Shown here in pieces: positions 50,506 to 63,079 of a stretch of 64,000 nt of DNA. The DNA comes from Paragonimus skrjabini miyazakii (Eukaryota > Platyhelminthes > Trematoda > Plagiorchiida > Troglotrematidae). The notes below the pieces were generated by a model. The model saw nothing but the letters and a program-made list of their open reading frames with translations, made no database searches and was not told the DNA's origin. Made by a program: the position numbers and the translations under genes. The stretch's first letter is position 1, and every line of letters begins with the position of its first letter. The stretch lies in assembly GCA_014338405.1 (NCBI GenBank), contig JTDE01000282.1:67932-131931 (forward strand), given 5' to 3'.

Positions 50506-53334
50506 GTAGGATCCGAGTGCTGTTCAATTCAACTAATGAGCGACTGATGAAAAAGAAAATTGTTTGAGAGCCAAACCTTGCAATGGCTACCACAAAAATG
50601 TTCTTGCAAGTTACCTAGGTAAGTGTTCCTCAGTTCAATAGACAAGGTTCTCATCGACTACTATGAAGTGGCTAGGACTGCGTACACGTTCGAATTGACA
50701 TAGACACAAAAGACAAGAGGAAGTTACCCAGACAATTATAACTGGTTTCAAAAGTATGCATTTCCCGATGAGTAATAATCAAAGTAATGGAGCACGGAAC
50801 CTCTCTGAGTGTTGAGGTCAGTTACACGCGTGTCCGTCCATCCGAGAGACGTGAAGGAATTATAAAAGGCTGAATGATGTGATAGTTCCTTTCTTGCCCA
50901 TTGTCATAGCTGTAGTTTTGTGTAAACTATCGATAGTTTTTCAAGTTTGATCGAATGAATAGTTCTGAGGTGATTAGTAGCTTGTTATCAACTTAAGGCA
51001 AACAAAAAACGGTATTATATTTTTGTTCCGTCGTAATCATAGGCTGTCAGTTAGCGAGGATCCCTGTGCTAAGTCCGTTCAAATATCGTCAGCATACCGT
51101 GAACCGATGTTGTGGAGTTACAGTGCTTGCGGTCGGTAATACTTTATTGACCAATTTTGAACCTGATAGCAATAACCGTTTTTCAAACTCCAGTGCACGT
51201 CATTATCAGTTCAACTTGTTTTTCTTCACCCTGTCGTGATATGCCGTCGTTTATTGGGAAGAGAAAAAATTATGATCGAATCTGATAACCTGGGAAGTAG
51301 CCTGTTATTCCCTCCCATTGCGAATAATATAAATTCCTCTGTAATTCTATTCGCTCTACAGATGAAAAGTTTTAATCCACCAAAGTTGTCTTATCCTAGA
51401 CTCCAACACTCACGTTTTCTTTTGCTTTTGATGGAGACATGGAAGTCGTAGAAATTGCACAGACAGGGCACATTCCCGTTTACAGCTCTTAAAATATGTC
51501 CATATACTTGCGCTTATAAGGGTCTGTCGCCGTGGATATTTGGTGCAGCTATCTCTATATCCAGTACATGCTTTGCCGTAACAAAGTTCACAAATCCTAG
51601 AGCATGAAGATATCTGTGAAATACCTAAAGCATTCCAGAAAGACACGTAGTGAATGAACTTAATTTCGGTAACTGAGTTCTTGTCTGGACGTCTAACTTA
51701 CCGATCCAATGAATGCAGCAGTTTTCATTTTCTGATATGTATAAGACTCAAAACTGCTGGTTGCCTGTGGCGTACTGGTTACATTGGTATGAAACATAGC
51801 GACGTGTGTTTAAAAAATCACGCATTTATGTGGGTCGTAAAGTCCCCCATGATTTGGTCATTCGTGAGTCAGTCCACTTGTAAAACTCACTCCACTCTTT
51901 CAAGTACTGGGCCAAGCCACTTCCGCTTGCTCCTTCTTGTTACGTCATTTAGATTGGTTTGACGTGATAGGGTTTGACCTCGAACAAATACTGAGTGGGG
52001 TAATTCATCAGCACTTGTGAAGTTGTCACTACGGTGAGTAAAGCCCAACCAAAACTTCAGGTGATCTAGTTACTCACCGAACATTGAGATCCTGTGTTAT
52101 GTTTAATCCAGGATAAGTAAAACAGGGTTAAGATTGCTTGAGATTCCCTGAAATCGATATTCGGGGTCCTGAAGAATACCCAGAAGTGTTCTACCCAAAC
52201 TGGTCACAGTCGACACCTCGGAACGAGAACGTGGAGGTTACGACTAGATTTTGTGTTTACCTGACGCATGCAGATCTTCGACATAGGCTTCTTTGAAAAC
52301 TTGGCACCCTAAATGTTGTTCAAGTACTGATAAGCCGACTTAAGTTTTAGGTGAGATATTTCAATTTTCCGAAATAAAAACAATCAAAACACGTTAACAA
52401 AACAGTTGATAATTGCCTTAGTTTGCACTTGAGCACTGAACTAGCTGTCATGGTGAATGTTTCAGGGGCAACTTTTCAGGCTAACTTACCATCTATAGAA
52501 TTTGGGCAATTCCATAGAAAAGATCCTGCCATTGGGGAGTGGTTAGTCAACCAAAGGGTCGTCATAGGGTGGGACCGTTTTGGAGATAATGGTAAAACCA
52601 TAAGTACACCCGGAAGTTCAGAGCATTAAAAGTACTAGTTCCAACTACTTACATAAATTTTAGGACAGTTAATGAGGTTAAAACATTTCTTTAAATTATA
52701 ACGTTTTAGAATACTCTATTGAAATCGCACACAGTGAGTTTGTGTGCAAATAGCAGCTATCGTAAATGGATAAATAAATAAATTAGCAAGTAAAAATCCT
52801 CTGATCTTTTTTCATTTTTGGGACAAATGAAACCAAGCTCTAAGGTGTTTGCACAAATAATTTATTGTTAGATAGAAGGTGTCTAGACGGTTGGAGAAAA
52901 TGCTGATTTTAGCAAAAACCATAAAAATATCCCTGACGTGAATGTAGTAACATTGTCTGGACAAAGTTGTATACTTCAAAACGGGATGTTTTTATAACGA
53001 AATGGCGAACACACGCTGCCACGTTCTGCCACGCAGAACTTCCACCCATCGCCATTAACTGCTCTGAAGAATGCTCACTAGTCATGAATTGAAAAATAGT
53101 GCAGTTTCATGGTTTGACCATCAGCAGCCTCCTTAATGAAAATAGAATGCACTAGGTGCTAATCGTTCCCTGCAGTTGGCGTAGCCGTAAGTGTCCCTCA
53201 TGATTTGTATTGATCCAAACGATTATCGTTTAGGTCCAGAATCACCGTTTTGCTTCATCTGCCGATCATAGGTTAGCGATGAAAGACCCTACACGAAAGA
53301 ATAAAACCGAGCAGGGGTGGTTAATACTCGTCAG

Positions 53335-53665
53335 CTGACTCGAACCATGCGTGATTACATTGCGTCTACGACTCACAACTCGTTACACAGATTGAATATC
53401 CGCCGGTAGAGTGCGAATGAAGCTGAACTATGAAACCACATTGGGAGCCCAGAAATCTCAGATTTCCGTCATATTTCCGTCATATAAACTACATTAACAG
53501 GTTAAGAGGATTGACTGTCCAGGCAGCAGTTTCCAACCAATTCGCGTTGGTGTTCATCTACTGCATTGCGGGGTAAAGTGTTTAACTGTACAGGTCAGTT
53601 GATAGAGCGCTTACAGTGGTTTAGCAAACTATTTCTGTCACTGGTTTGGATACAAACGAATGTTT
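53335..53665. repeat. Head-to-head tRNA-like pair (locus 4)
   Basis: The minus-strand unit spans about 53335-53450 (GACTCGAACC as B-box reverse complement; CTGAACTATGAAACCAC as A-box and acceptor side), followed by the reversed leader (ATTGACTGTCCAGGCAGCAG). A plus-strand unit follows at about 53585-53660 (CAGGTCAGTTGATAGAGCGC ... CACTGGTTTGGAT). It is the same inverted arrangement as loci 1 and 3, and both units are degenerate. Confidence 0.65.
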
Positions 53666-53904
53666 TGTAAATGGAAGTCATTGTGATGACAGGTTATCAA
53701 GAGAAAGTTGAATGAGCAAATTAGTGTGCAGAATGTTAGCGATGAGTGTTTCGAATTTTGCATGACATTCCAGAAATGTATAGTGACGGTGATTCCGTCC
53801 TAGCATGAGATGCTACCTCGACAACTGGAAATGTTGAGGTGATTCGCCTGCATCATATCATCAGTGGTCCAAAACACAAATACTCACCTGGAAAACTTTT
53901 AATA

Positions 53905-54420
53905 TCAGTTATGCCATTGCAGAACGACCAAATATTTCAAGATGGCAATGCCCTCATTGTCCGTTGGTGTGCTGTGCGGAAGACCAAATAGCTTGTTGAG
54001 GGTAGGCATTCCAGTAATTGGTGAGTGACCTGGGTGATTTGATTCACTACGGCGAGACCGGACCTTGATGCGGTGTGACGACCTGTACATCCCAGTGACC
54101 TATTGGGCTAAATTGGACGGTTTGATCACCACACCGACAGTCACTTATACCAGGCAGGACACTAGGTAACGGTCTGACAAAACAAAATCCTCCGGTCTTT
54201 CAGTTTGGGGATTGGATGAAGGTTGGCATCTTTTCCAGGAACAAGTACTTGCTCCAGTACACTGCTACCCGCCCGTTGCCTTGCAGGACAGACTTCTGAC
54301 CCAAAGGCTTAGGTTGAGGACCTTCATCGTTCTTCTGTCTAGGTCTGGGCGTCCTGGCAATATCTCAACCCACACAAAACCATGAACACTCTAAGACAGT
54401 TAAGCGCCAAGGACAACCCC
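53905..54420 (-). repeat. Possible interspersed repeat, unidentified
   Basis: This block is clearly richer in GC than its surroundings. On the minus strand it has a 61-codon frame ending NEGIAILKYLVVLQWHN that looks like a fragment of old coding or element sequence. No second copy lies in the window and no motif was recognised. Confidence 0.3.
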
Positions 54421-57400
54421 TGATGTATTGCTGTCTCTGATGAGTATCTGAAAGATATTGTGCCACGAAATTGTAAATGACTGTACGTTTAATCGAGATC
54501 AGAAGGCGACTTTGAGTCTTCATCCATCACTTAACATGTATTTTCAGCAGTCAACTTTACGGTGTCTCAGTAGTTTTTATGAAATTAGTCGACAAGGTTT
54601 TATCTGCAGATGACAAAGGTTTGGAACATAAAACTAGCAAAAACACCTGAGTGAGTGTTGAACCGTTTGAACCAACACATGTCACATACTGTAGCTTGTT
54701 GCCTTACTGGAATATCGCTTGGTTACTGGTGCCTTGTGATTGTTGCTCGGTCATCGTTACCTGGCAAAGATGAGTAGTGTAGAGTGTGGCAATGACTCAA
54801 CAAACCGCTGTAATACGTAGTACATCTTCCATAGAAAGTTGGGTAATTTTACTGATGGGCTATCTTCTCCCGAACTACACAATGCTGTCAAAACACCCAG
54901 CCCCTTTGTTTCGGCGTCTAAACTGAGCGGTATTTTAGACTGAATATATTAATATCAGTCAACAAATTTATGCGGTATCGATTCGTTAGTTCAAAATAAA
55001 TGGATTAACAAGGAAAACCAGAATGCACTCTTATTAATGTCAATTACCTACAGTATTGCCACCATGGTTACAGAAGTGCAGTAAATGCGATACGCCGTAT
55101 TGACATATAACATTTTGGAACATTCGAGGCATTTGAATTGACTAGTCAAAGAACGCAAATTACGGTGTAAATTTCTTCCGTTTGCTCCAATCAGTGAAGA
55201 GAAAACACAACATGACTTAAGTTACAAGTAAGGCTGGATCCCGAGTGACACTTTCGTCAAGACTGACTTTCAATTAGGTTGTTTGGGAGTGCAAAGAACC
55301 GGCTGCAGACGGTGTATTAGCAAAGCTGCGGCATATTTGAGAAGTTGTAAACTGTGAGCATTTATCAAAACCGCAAACATTTTTGCAATCCTAACACTGT
55401 GACCCGCGTTCGATAACAGCCTTGCAGTGGATTAACCTAAGTTTCATTCTCGGCGGATATCACTCACAAGCCGGTTATCTAATGCATCTCTCAGTCACTT
55501 TGGAATATGCTTCTTGAACTTGGATTCAAGTGTTCTTCCTGTTCTACTGATGTTTCTCCATAATTGCTAGGAAATTGCCCGATTAAATGACCGATAGAAA
55601 ACACATTATCTCGAATTCTGACGAGAAATAGAGGTAACCTAATTTGGGAGGGTGGGACGGGTTTTATTGCGCTATACACAAATTTCAACGTGACGGTAGT
55701 CATAGTCTCAAAAGTATACACTAAACTGTCATCTTTTGAAGGGAGTGCGATACAGATGTATTTACTAGGAACTTCCACGATTCCACTCTCGGAATGAGCA
55801 AATTTGAATAATTTTCATACAAAAAGTGCTTCATTAAATACCGTTTTTCTCACCTCATGATTTATTTCAAAGGAATATTCCTAATGCTTTGTAAAACAAC
55901 GCACGTGCTAGTAATCTTTTGTGTGCAACAAGAGTAAAACACAAAATATGAAATGAATTCACGCATTGTTTTATTTAAGAATGTAGTATTGGAGTAGTTA
56001 CTTCAAAAACACATAAATGAACGATATAAACATTTTTGCAAAAAGATTACTACTGTTTCTGCCACCTCAGAGCAGATGGTAGATAACATACTTATATATA
56101 ACATATCTTTGTTCAGCTTATAAAATATGTTCGACTAATCAACTGGAGTGAAGCATGTTTTCATTTTTTCGGATGCAGAATGATATTGTCGGTTCGGAAT
56201 TCACAACCTAATTTTAAATCGATTTAAGTCTTTTTTACCAATGCGCATAGAACACACTGCCTGAAATTGGCCTTCATCAGTCACAAACGTAACTATAACA
56301 CCAAACTATGCGGAAAGAAACACGATTAAAAACTGTTGTAATCGATGCCATGGTAAGTTGATTTGTGGCGTCAGCACTTTTACGAACATAGAACAAAGCA
56401 GTAGGTGCTGTTAAGCTTCATTTTCCTGAATATCATTTATTTCAATGTTCTGACTGTTTACAAGAATCCAAGCGATATGTTGGTGTCAACCAAATGACCT
56501 ATTGTCAAGAGATTCTGGTGATCAGGGACATAGGAATCTCCAATTCCATGGTTAACGCTGAATTGTGTGGCGTGATCAGTTGGATCATCCAGTGTTGGAT
56601 AGGATCAATTTCTTTTTGTGGCGAGTTTCAAACAACTCCTTCAACGTGTGTCACAACTGCTTGTGAAGTGATGAGTAATATGAAAAGCAATTGGAAAAAG
56701 AAAACTGTGTTTGAAATTAAAAGGGAATCTTCTGGTATGCTGACCACAAACTAACTGTGGGGCAGGATATTCACGTTTACTTTATCACTGATGTTCCAAA
56801 CCTAACGTTCTCCATCAGATGAGAGAAACGCCAGCTTCTTTTTTGTATTAGTGCCCAAATGAAAGGAACTCGGTTACCCTTTGTTAGTGTGAATCCTTCT
56901 ACGAATACTTCGTTCATCTGAAGTGTTTGTGTTGTTGACAAATTTCGGGCCTTTTGGGGAAATTTCCTATAAGAAACGTCCAGATTTCAATACTAACGCT
57001 TCATCAAATTATCAAGATTTCATTGGATCTGTATGTTGCTTCGATCCGTCATCAACAGAAACTGATTAAGAGTACAAACCTTTCGAATATATGTGAAGAG
57101 AATCAATAGGGTTTAACCAGTCTAGAAATCGTTTCATTTTATGCAATGGAAAAGACACGAAGATCTACTATGGAAAACCCGCTGAAATTTTGTTAAACAT
57201 TCTACGAAATACAATGAAGCTTAAAAGCTTATCGCAATCTCTGGCATTCTTAGCACTGAAATGTACGAAGTATTACACAAATACATAACTGTGGTTTTGC
57301 TGTTGTTTATGATAATTCCGTCTTACTTACTTTATTCTCAGTGACACAATTGCCTCATGGAAGTGTGGCCGGAGTTCAGATCACGGTTGTGAAATAATAC

Positions 57401-58210
57401 ACACTACTAACGAATTTTAATAAATGCAAGCTAAAAAATAGTATGCTTCTTTTCAAAGTAATCAGCTAAAAATCTATGGGAATTCAAGAGCCGTGACTGG
57501 TTGTGAATGCCCTTCACGTCATGCCAGCCAGAACATAATGTGTAATCAATAGCAAGCTGTGTGCGCTGAAAGCATACACGTTTCTGATCGGTTTGCATGC
57601 TTTTTGAGATTGTCGTACGGTAATACGATTCATCCAACCTTTTCTAAACCTATGATAGTCGGGAGGTTGACTGGATGTGGACTCGGGCAACAGCTTGATA
57701 AAATGCTTGTTAACTCAGGACTATTAATCCTAGACTAGGTATGCGCAGTCTCAGTTGTGAAGTCATCCGTGATAAGTAAAAAGACATGAGTGTCCTTCGT
57801 GGAACACAGCCCAGTTTGTGGATACAAGTAATGATTATAGAATCCAATGTGTTTTGACGTCATGTTGATGTTCTGACATCCCACGGACTTTTTTTCTCAC
57901 ATCTCCCACATGTGTATTTTCTGCACTCAATCGCGTGCTCGGATCCATCCATCTGTTTTAAAATGTGCCAGTCACCTCAATCCTACTGACTGTTCCTTTC
58001 ATGTTAATCTCCTACGAGGCGATTGAGTCGACATGTCAAACTTTTAATTTTTCGCTCGGCTAATAACAAATGAATGAATTAGAAATAATTATAATTATTT
58101 CGATTCATTTTTGTCCAAAAGAAATTCATTTAATTATCATAATTAACCCCGAATTCGAATAACTGGTATTTAACACTAAGACCATTTTTGTGTTCATTTT
58201 ATTTAACCAG

Positions 58211-58369
58211 TGGCTCTGCACTGTACAGATTGGAAAACGGAAGAGAATTGTACAATGAATTTACAAGATCATACAAAAGCCATAGATTTCCACAGCGCCA
58301 ACTTTTGTCAAGACTGACCGACGAACAAATCCGACAGTCTGGCCATCAAATTGACTCAATGATAAAAAC
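58211..58369 (+). CDS. Cytoplasmic-tail exon of the unidentified membrane gene
   Basis: Acceptor GTTCATTTTATTTAACCAG, donor AAAAAC|GTGAGC, both phase 2. The split codon CG|T rejoins as Arg with the exon ending at 48533. The translation GSALYRLENGRELYNEFTRS and QLLSRLTDEQIRQSGHQIDS is charged and probably helical. Charge and position after the membrane helix suggest a cytoplasmic tail. No family recognised. Confidence 0.6.
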
Positions 58370-59061
58370 GTGAGCATTCATCATGTGAGCAGTGGGTTAT
58401 GTGATTTTCATGTGAATTATTCACACGTATTTGCACGCAGTATTATCTCCAGACCGTCGGTTTCTGGAACGTATACGAGGTCGTAAATAATCTGTTCGTC
58501 CTACTGAAGAGTACGACCATGGAGAAAACCAATTATGGAATGTGGGTTGGTGTTTCTTCAATCAGAAGTAGACAATGGCGTTTACGGAGTCAGATGTTCA
58601 GGGCCATGCTTTTTAACCGACTTCCAAAATAAATTGATAGTCGGACTGACCGGTCAACCTAACGTACGCTAATTATCATACAAATTGTCTGTATATATGT
58701 AAGTTTTGTTTTCTCTCCCCACAAAACAACCGTTCAGTAACGTTTTGATGCTCACTGTAGCTGTATGTCAATAAAAATTCCATTCTAGATCCCAATTTCT
58801 AAAATATTCACGTGTAACTATGAGCACTAATGTTTAGCCAAAGTTATAAGAGAGCGGTTTTGTTTCCATTTTCATAGCCTACTTTAATACTACGTAATTT
58901 AGCCCCAATTTTTTGAGCTTTCGACTACTACGTCGTTCTACAGTTTTTCTTCATTTTTATCCGATTGAAACATGTTGGACATTTCGGACTCATAACACAT
59001 TCATTAACCGGTATGTGTGAAAGCCAAATATACTAAAATGATTTTTTTCCTTTTCCATCAG

Positions 59062-59176
59062 CTTGAGGAGTGTAAATCGTTTACTTATTGCAATGTCGGA
59101 ATCCAATCAGTCTCTTTTTATTGATTTTAAAAACATATGGCTGCGAATGAAACCAGGTCTCATTACAAATCTATAG
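59062..59176 (+). CDS. Terminal coding exon of the unidentified membrane gene
   Basis: The best acceptor in the region (ATTTTTTTCCTTTTCCATCAG, ending 59061) enters in phase 2, exactly as the donor at 58369 requires; AC|C rejoins as Thr. The frame reads TLRSVNRLLIAMSESNQSLF and runs to a TAG at 59174-59176, giving a tail of about 37 residues. Two AATAAA signals follow within 110 bp. Matching phase, stop and poly(A) signal together make this a plausible last exon. Confidence 0.6.
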
Positions 59177-59267
59177 ATGAGTGCAAATTGTCTTCTACTA
59201 TTGATCCTATAACATGATTTGTTACGTCATGAAATGTGTGTACAGTAATTGGCTGTAAATCTGACCC

Positions 59268-59284
59268 AATAAATCATTAATAAA
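59268..59284 (+). promoter_or_regulatory. Overlapping-range polyadenylation signals
   Basis: AATAAA at 59268-59273 and again at 59279-59284, about 90-110 bp after the TAG at 59176, in the right place for the 3' end of the plus-strand gene. AATAAA is common in AT-rich DNA, so position is the main support. Confidence 0.5.
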
Positions 59285-61360
59285 CTTGCTGGAAGGATGA
59301 CTACATAACTGTTGAACGTTCACCTGTTATTTAATTTAGTGAGTTTATCATCTGGCTAAGTGCTGTGTAAAAACTTTGTATAATTTTACGTTTTTGTAAA
59401 ACGTTAATAATTTGGATTACATTTATCTTATTTGCTAATTTTGTAGTAAAGTGAAGTCTGCTTGAGACCATAGACTCAACACATACTGAAAAAACAGACA
59501 TTTATTAAGATACAACCATAAAGCTGTCACCTTAAGCGTATAGCTAACTTTCGTACCAAACCTTCGTCATAGCTATGGGTAGGTAAACTAGTAAATAAGT
59601 ACAAAATGTCCGATTACACATAGGTGACTTTGCGTGATACATATCACTCTAGTGTATAGCAATTCTTTGCATTCAGATGTTACTTTGAAATCAGGTCACG
59701 GATGATTGCGATGATACTGGTTCAATTGTCAACCAATCAAGCGGTCGTCAGGCTAAAAGATGTGCTATTCAATTACCACCAGCTAGTTCAAATTCTTAGT
59801 AATTTGAAACCTGCGTGTGGATGTAATTACTGATTATAGACCTTGTACTGCATACCGGATACGAGGTCGAAACAGCGGCGGTACAGTTCAGGTACGAACT
59901 GAAGTAAACTTTATTCTGCTCGACAAGGATCAATTTCAAACTTTTATTTAAAGCAGGAAGTGCACCAAATTGAGGACAACATAGGACAAACGTCAGTTGA
60001 AATGAACTAGTCTGTTTTTCAAAAAACGGGTCTTTGTTAATGAATTGTTTTATTATGGAATATTCTCCGTTTTGTAATGAATAGTTTCAACTTTAGTAAA
60101 TATGTGAAACAGTTTACAGTTGAAGAATATTTCACCACACCAATAGCAATAATCTATCCTGAAGTAGTATATCAACATTAATTAATTCTTACCAGCTACT
60201 CAGGAGTGTAAAAACGATTTGGTGACTAGTCAACAGTATCATTCACTAAACCCCTTTTTACTTAAGTTTTGTATCATTGACACAAAGGTGACGGATGTAT
60301 CTCATCTGAAATCAGCCACATTCGTTTCTGGAATATTATCGGGTATAATATGAAGGCAAACACACGTCCCGTGTTCTCAATATTCAAAAATACATTTCCA
60401 TCCTGAAACACCTTAAGTGTAAAAGTCACGGCAAAATAACTGATGATAATTAGCTGTTCGACCTATACGGGAGAAACAATGTTTAATAAATTAAATGGAA
60501 TAACAAAAGTTTTATTGCAACACAGTGAATGGAATAGTCCCGAATCAAGGTACGAACGACAGTGAGATAAAAGTCATCTTTAGTCAGATCTCGTTGTGAG
60601 AATGTTATTGTCAGGTGTAAGTTTGATTTTTTACATCACTATCAGAAGGCAATGAAATTTGTTGCTTCCAGAGGGTGTATGTTATAGGCCTGCTTTGTGT
60701 GCATCACTCCACAAACCAGTACGCATCATTTATACATATATATATATAAACCAAGCTCTCGTGAAACTACTTTCAATTTGCAAAATTTTCAAATCTCCAC
60801 ATAAAACAGAGTTTCACATTTGGTACGTGTTTTGGTATACTAGAAGAACGACACATATGACAGGCGTTTGTGTATCTTGTAATACATGTGGGTTAAGAGG
60901 TGTCCGTACGTTTACTGCCAGCATTAAATGAAAACCTTCCTTCTAATTTTTGCTGAACACAACGATTGCTGTCTTTGGTTGATCTACATGGGTTACATAA
61001 AATCAGAAAGGTTTAACGTAGTGGTTGAAGTCGATGGGCTTAACTGGGTCATAGATGTGACACAATAAAGCGGATGACCTCGAGAATATTGCTCGGTTGT
61101 CCGCCTGCTCAATTCAGGATACCAGCCATTTGGGTGGCTAATGGTCGTCCGCCTCCATAAACACCTACCCTTTCTGCTGATTTAGGTGACGTCACAACAG
61201 TAAGTGAACGGATGGACAAAGTAGGTTGTGCCTGCAACGAAAGCTTCGCGAACGGGTAGTTTACTAGTCGTAAGGATCTCGTATGCCCTAACGAATAACA
61301 CGAAATCCAATCACTCCTTTACAGCTATCAAGAATTTGTCATAAAATATCTCGGTATGGG
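59285..61360. other. No gene seen; 3' flank
   Basis: Intergenic sequence with a (TA)n run at about 60736-60748. The last few hundred bases are probably the 3' tail of the minus-strand CR1-like copy. Confidence 0.4.
60736..60748. repeat. Short (TA)n microsatellite
   Basis: About six TA dinucleotides in tandem. Confidence 0.7.
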
Positions 61361-61493
61361 GTTCATAGGGTGGTACAGGAGGAAGAAAGACTTTCTTCTA
61401 TGTATTTCTGTTTTTGTGTTGGTCGGAGAAAAAACTGTGTTAAATGGAGTATAGATGTAGAAAGGAAATTCAGATGAAGCTGCCGATTTGCTT

Positions 61494-61906
61494 TCATATC
61501 ATTGACAAACAGTGTAATGCATTGAAACAACACTCTGTTGTGTTCGCGGACCTCATTACCTGTGGGTTTTGACAAGATGAGAGGAAGCTGTTACTGAAAG
61601 GCTGTCTGCCAAACCTTCGCCAGTTGAGTATAAGTTTGAAACACTCGACCGATTCAGCTGTGACCAGAGTTGAATGGCATGTTTCATTATGAAGCATTCC
61701 CGTTTAAAATGTAATCTGATCTTTTTGTAATCAAGTTCCCGATAATTACCCTTAAGGCATTCATCCTTGATTGGTGAGAGATGTGCCAGAGTGTGGCCAT
61801 GGGTGAAAATTATTTTGCAGGTAAGGTTTAGGTTTGCTCCGCCGGTCGTTCGAAACTGGCGTGATTCTACTAGCCTCTCTGGGTGGGAGATATCCCCCGG
61901 CCTCAT
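61494..61906 (-). pseudogene. C-terminal fragment of the second CR1-like copy
   Basis: Two overlapping frames together cover the end of ORF2. One has RECFIMKHAIQLWSQLNRSS (the family's FFSxRVxxxWNxLP block) and the other continues with VTAESVECFKLILN. One frameshift separates them. The matching segment in the plus copy is at 26186-26371. Confidence 0.7.
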
Positions 61907-62454
61907 AATTCTTCAACTGGCCCGACTGTGAACACTCTCAATAAGTGTTAGACCTTTCTCAAGATAAGGATGGAAGATCTACATGTTCATTTCAAAATAT
62001 GAGAAGATGACCAAGATGGGAAAGATGTCAGGATGGAATGTACCACAAATCTTTCCCTAAAGATTAAAGGTTAGCTTCGCCATTTTATACATGGTTGCAG
62101 AAACTGTAGACACATTCCAACTGTCTGTCACAAGGGTCCATAGGTGTCATTCACATAATGATAACTGTAACGTTGTGGCTTCAAGGTAGCAGTTAGTATG
62201 AATTTTGATGATCATTGTGTTCAACAGCGCATTTATTGATAATAAACTGCCGATTATTTTCTATATATCACTATTTACGATAAATCGAACCGTGCTGTAG
62301 GTTTACTGTATTTTTCAAGCACTCTAGAACACGCCAGGGATTTTGTCACTAGCGTAGAACAACATCAGTAACTTGACTTTGCTGTGTAATTCAGGAACAA
62401 GGGGAATAAACAGCGGGGACGCCCTTATTGGCAGGAAACTACTATGATAATTGC

Positions 62455-63079
62455 CTATTCAGCTTGGCCAAGAACGTACGTCCAGTTAGATACACCTAGA
62501 GCTCTTGAGTAAATCCTCACCGGGGCCAAATATATAGAGTTTTTCAACGAGATGGAGTAATTGACCCTGTCAACGGGTCCGGAAAAGTCAAAATTGTCAG
62601 CATCATTGGTCATTCTTGCACCGGCATCCTTCATCCAGAAGTCATAAGCAATCAACAGGTTTTTGGCGCATGAACATTCCCTACGGAAACCGTTCGGTTC
62701 CCCGGTGATAAGTTTGAGGCCTTCAGATTCGGTCAGCGGAGAGTCAGTCAGCTTATACTTCTGGAAGTTTAGCTATTAGTCGATGGTTTGCTGGGTCACC
62801 TCTGCATCCACCACGAAAGACAGATTTGACTATGAACTGTTTACAGGTTTTCTGAAGACTGCTAGTTGACGAAGAGCTACTGTAATGTACTGTAAACGGT
62901 TCTGCTAATTCTGCGACACGGTTTTTCAATACGACAGAGAATATTAAATTTGAACCGACTGAATTGTGAGTTAGCAGGTTCTGTAATTTGATTCTGATTT
63001 GTGACACTGAACTTAGGGGTAATTCAATCGAGTTCTCGTCTATGTGCGCAAACGTCGCTCGTGATCTATGGTTATGCAC
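62455..63079 (-). pseudogene. Reverse transcriptase fragment of the second CR1-like copy
   Basis: Two open pieces in different frames. The first (63079-62753) aligns with 24768-25091 of the plus copy through VSQIRIKLQNLLTHNSVGSN and the GGCRGDPANHR block, the family's GGxxxDPxNYRPI. The second (62655-62455) includes ADNFDFSGPVDRVNYS, the motif-A block. The SGVPQGS motif B downstream is nearly unreadable. The fragment is dead, with divergence from the plus copy well above that between the 696-bp arms. Confidence 0.75.

Larger units (their letters stand above)
48534..58210 (+). other. Inferred 9.7-kb intron with repeats
   Basis: Lies between two exons that join in frame. It contains the hairpin arm at 50232, the third-family tRNA-like repeat at 50390, tRNA-like pair locus 4 and the GC-richer block at 53.9-54.4 kb. 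No further exon with matching phase was convincing. The 102-codon plus frame at 51654-51959 and the minus frame at 51410-51646 have no recognisable domain. Confidence 0.45.

Noticed and set aside
51410..51962. Adjacent 78-codon minus and 102-codon plus frames; minus-strand reading RRSKRKWLGPVLE upstream recalls the RWLGHVLR block of RTE elements
   Set aside because: Only this one short match, with nothing collinear around it; too little to call an element.
52423..52629. Frame including RKDPAIGEWLVNQRV, loosely like the region before an LTR-element integrase
   Set aside because: No zinc-binding HHCC block or integrase core follows.
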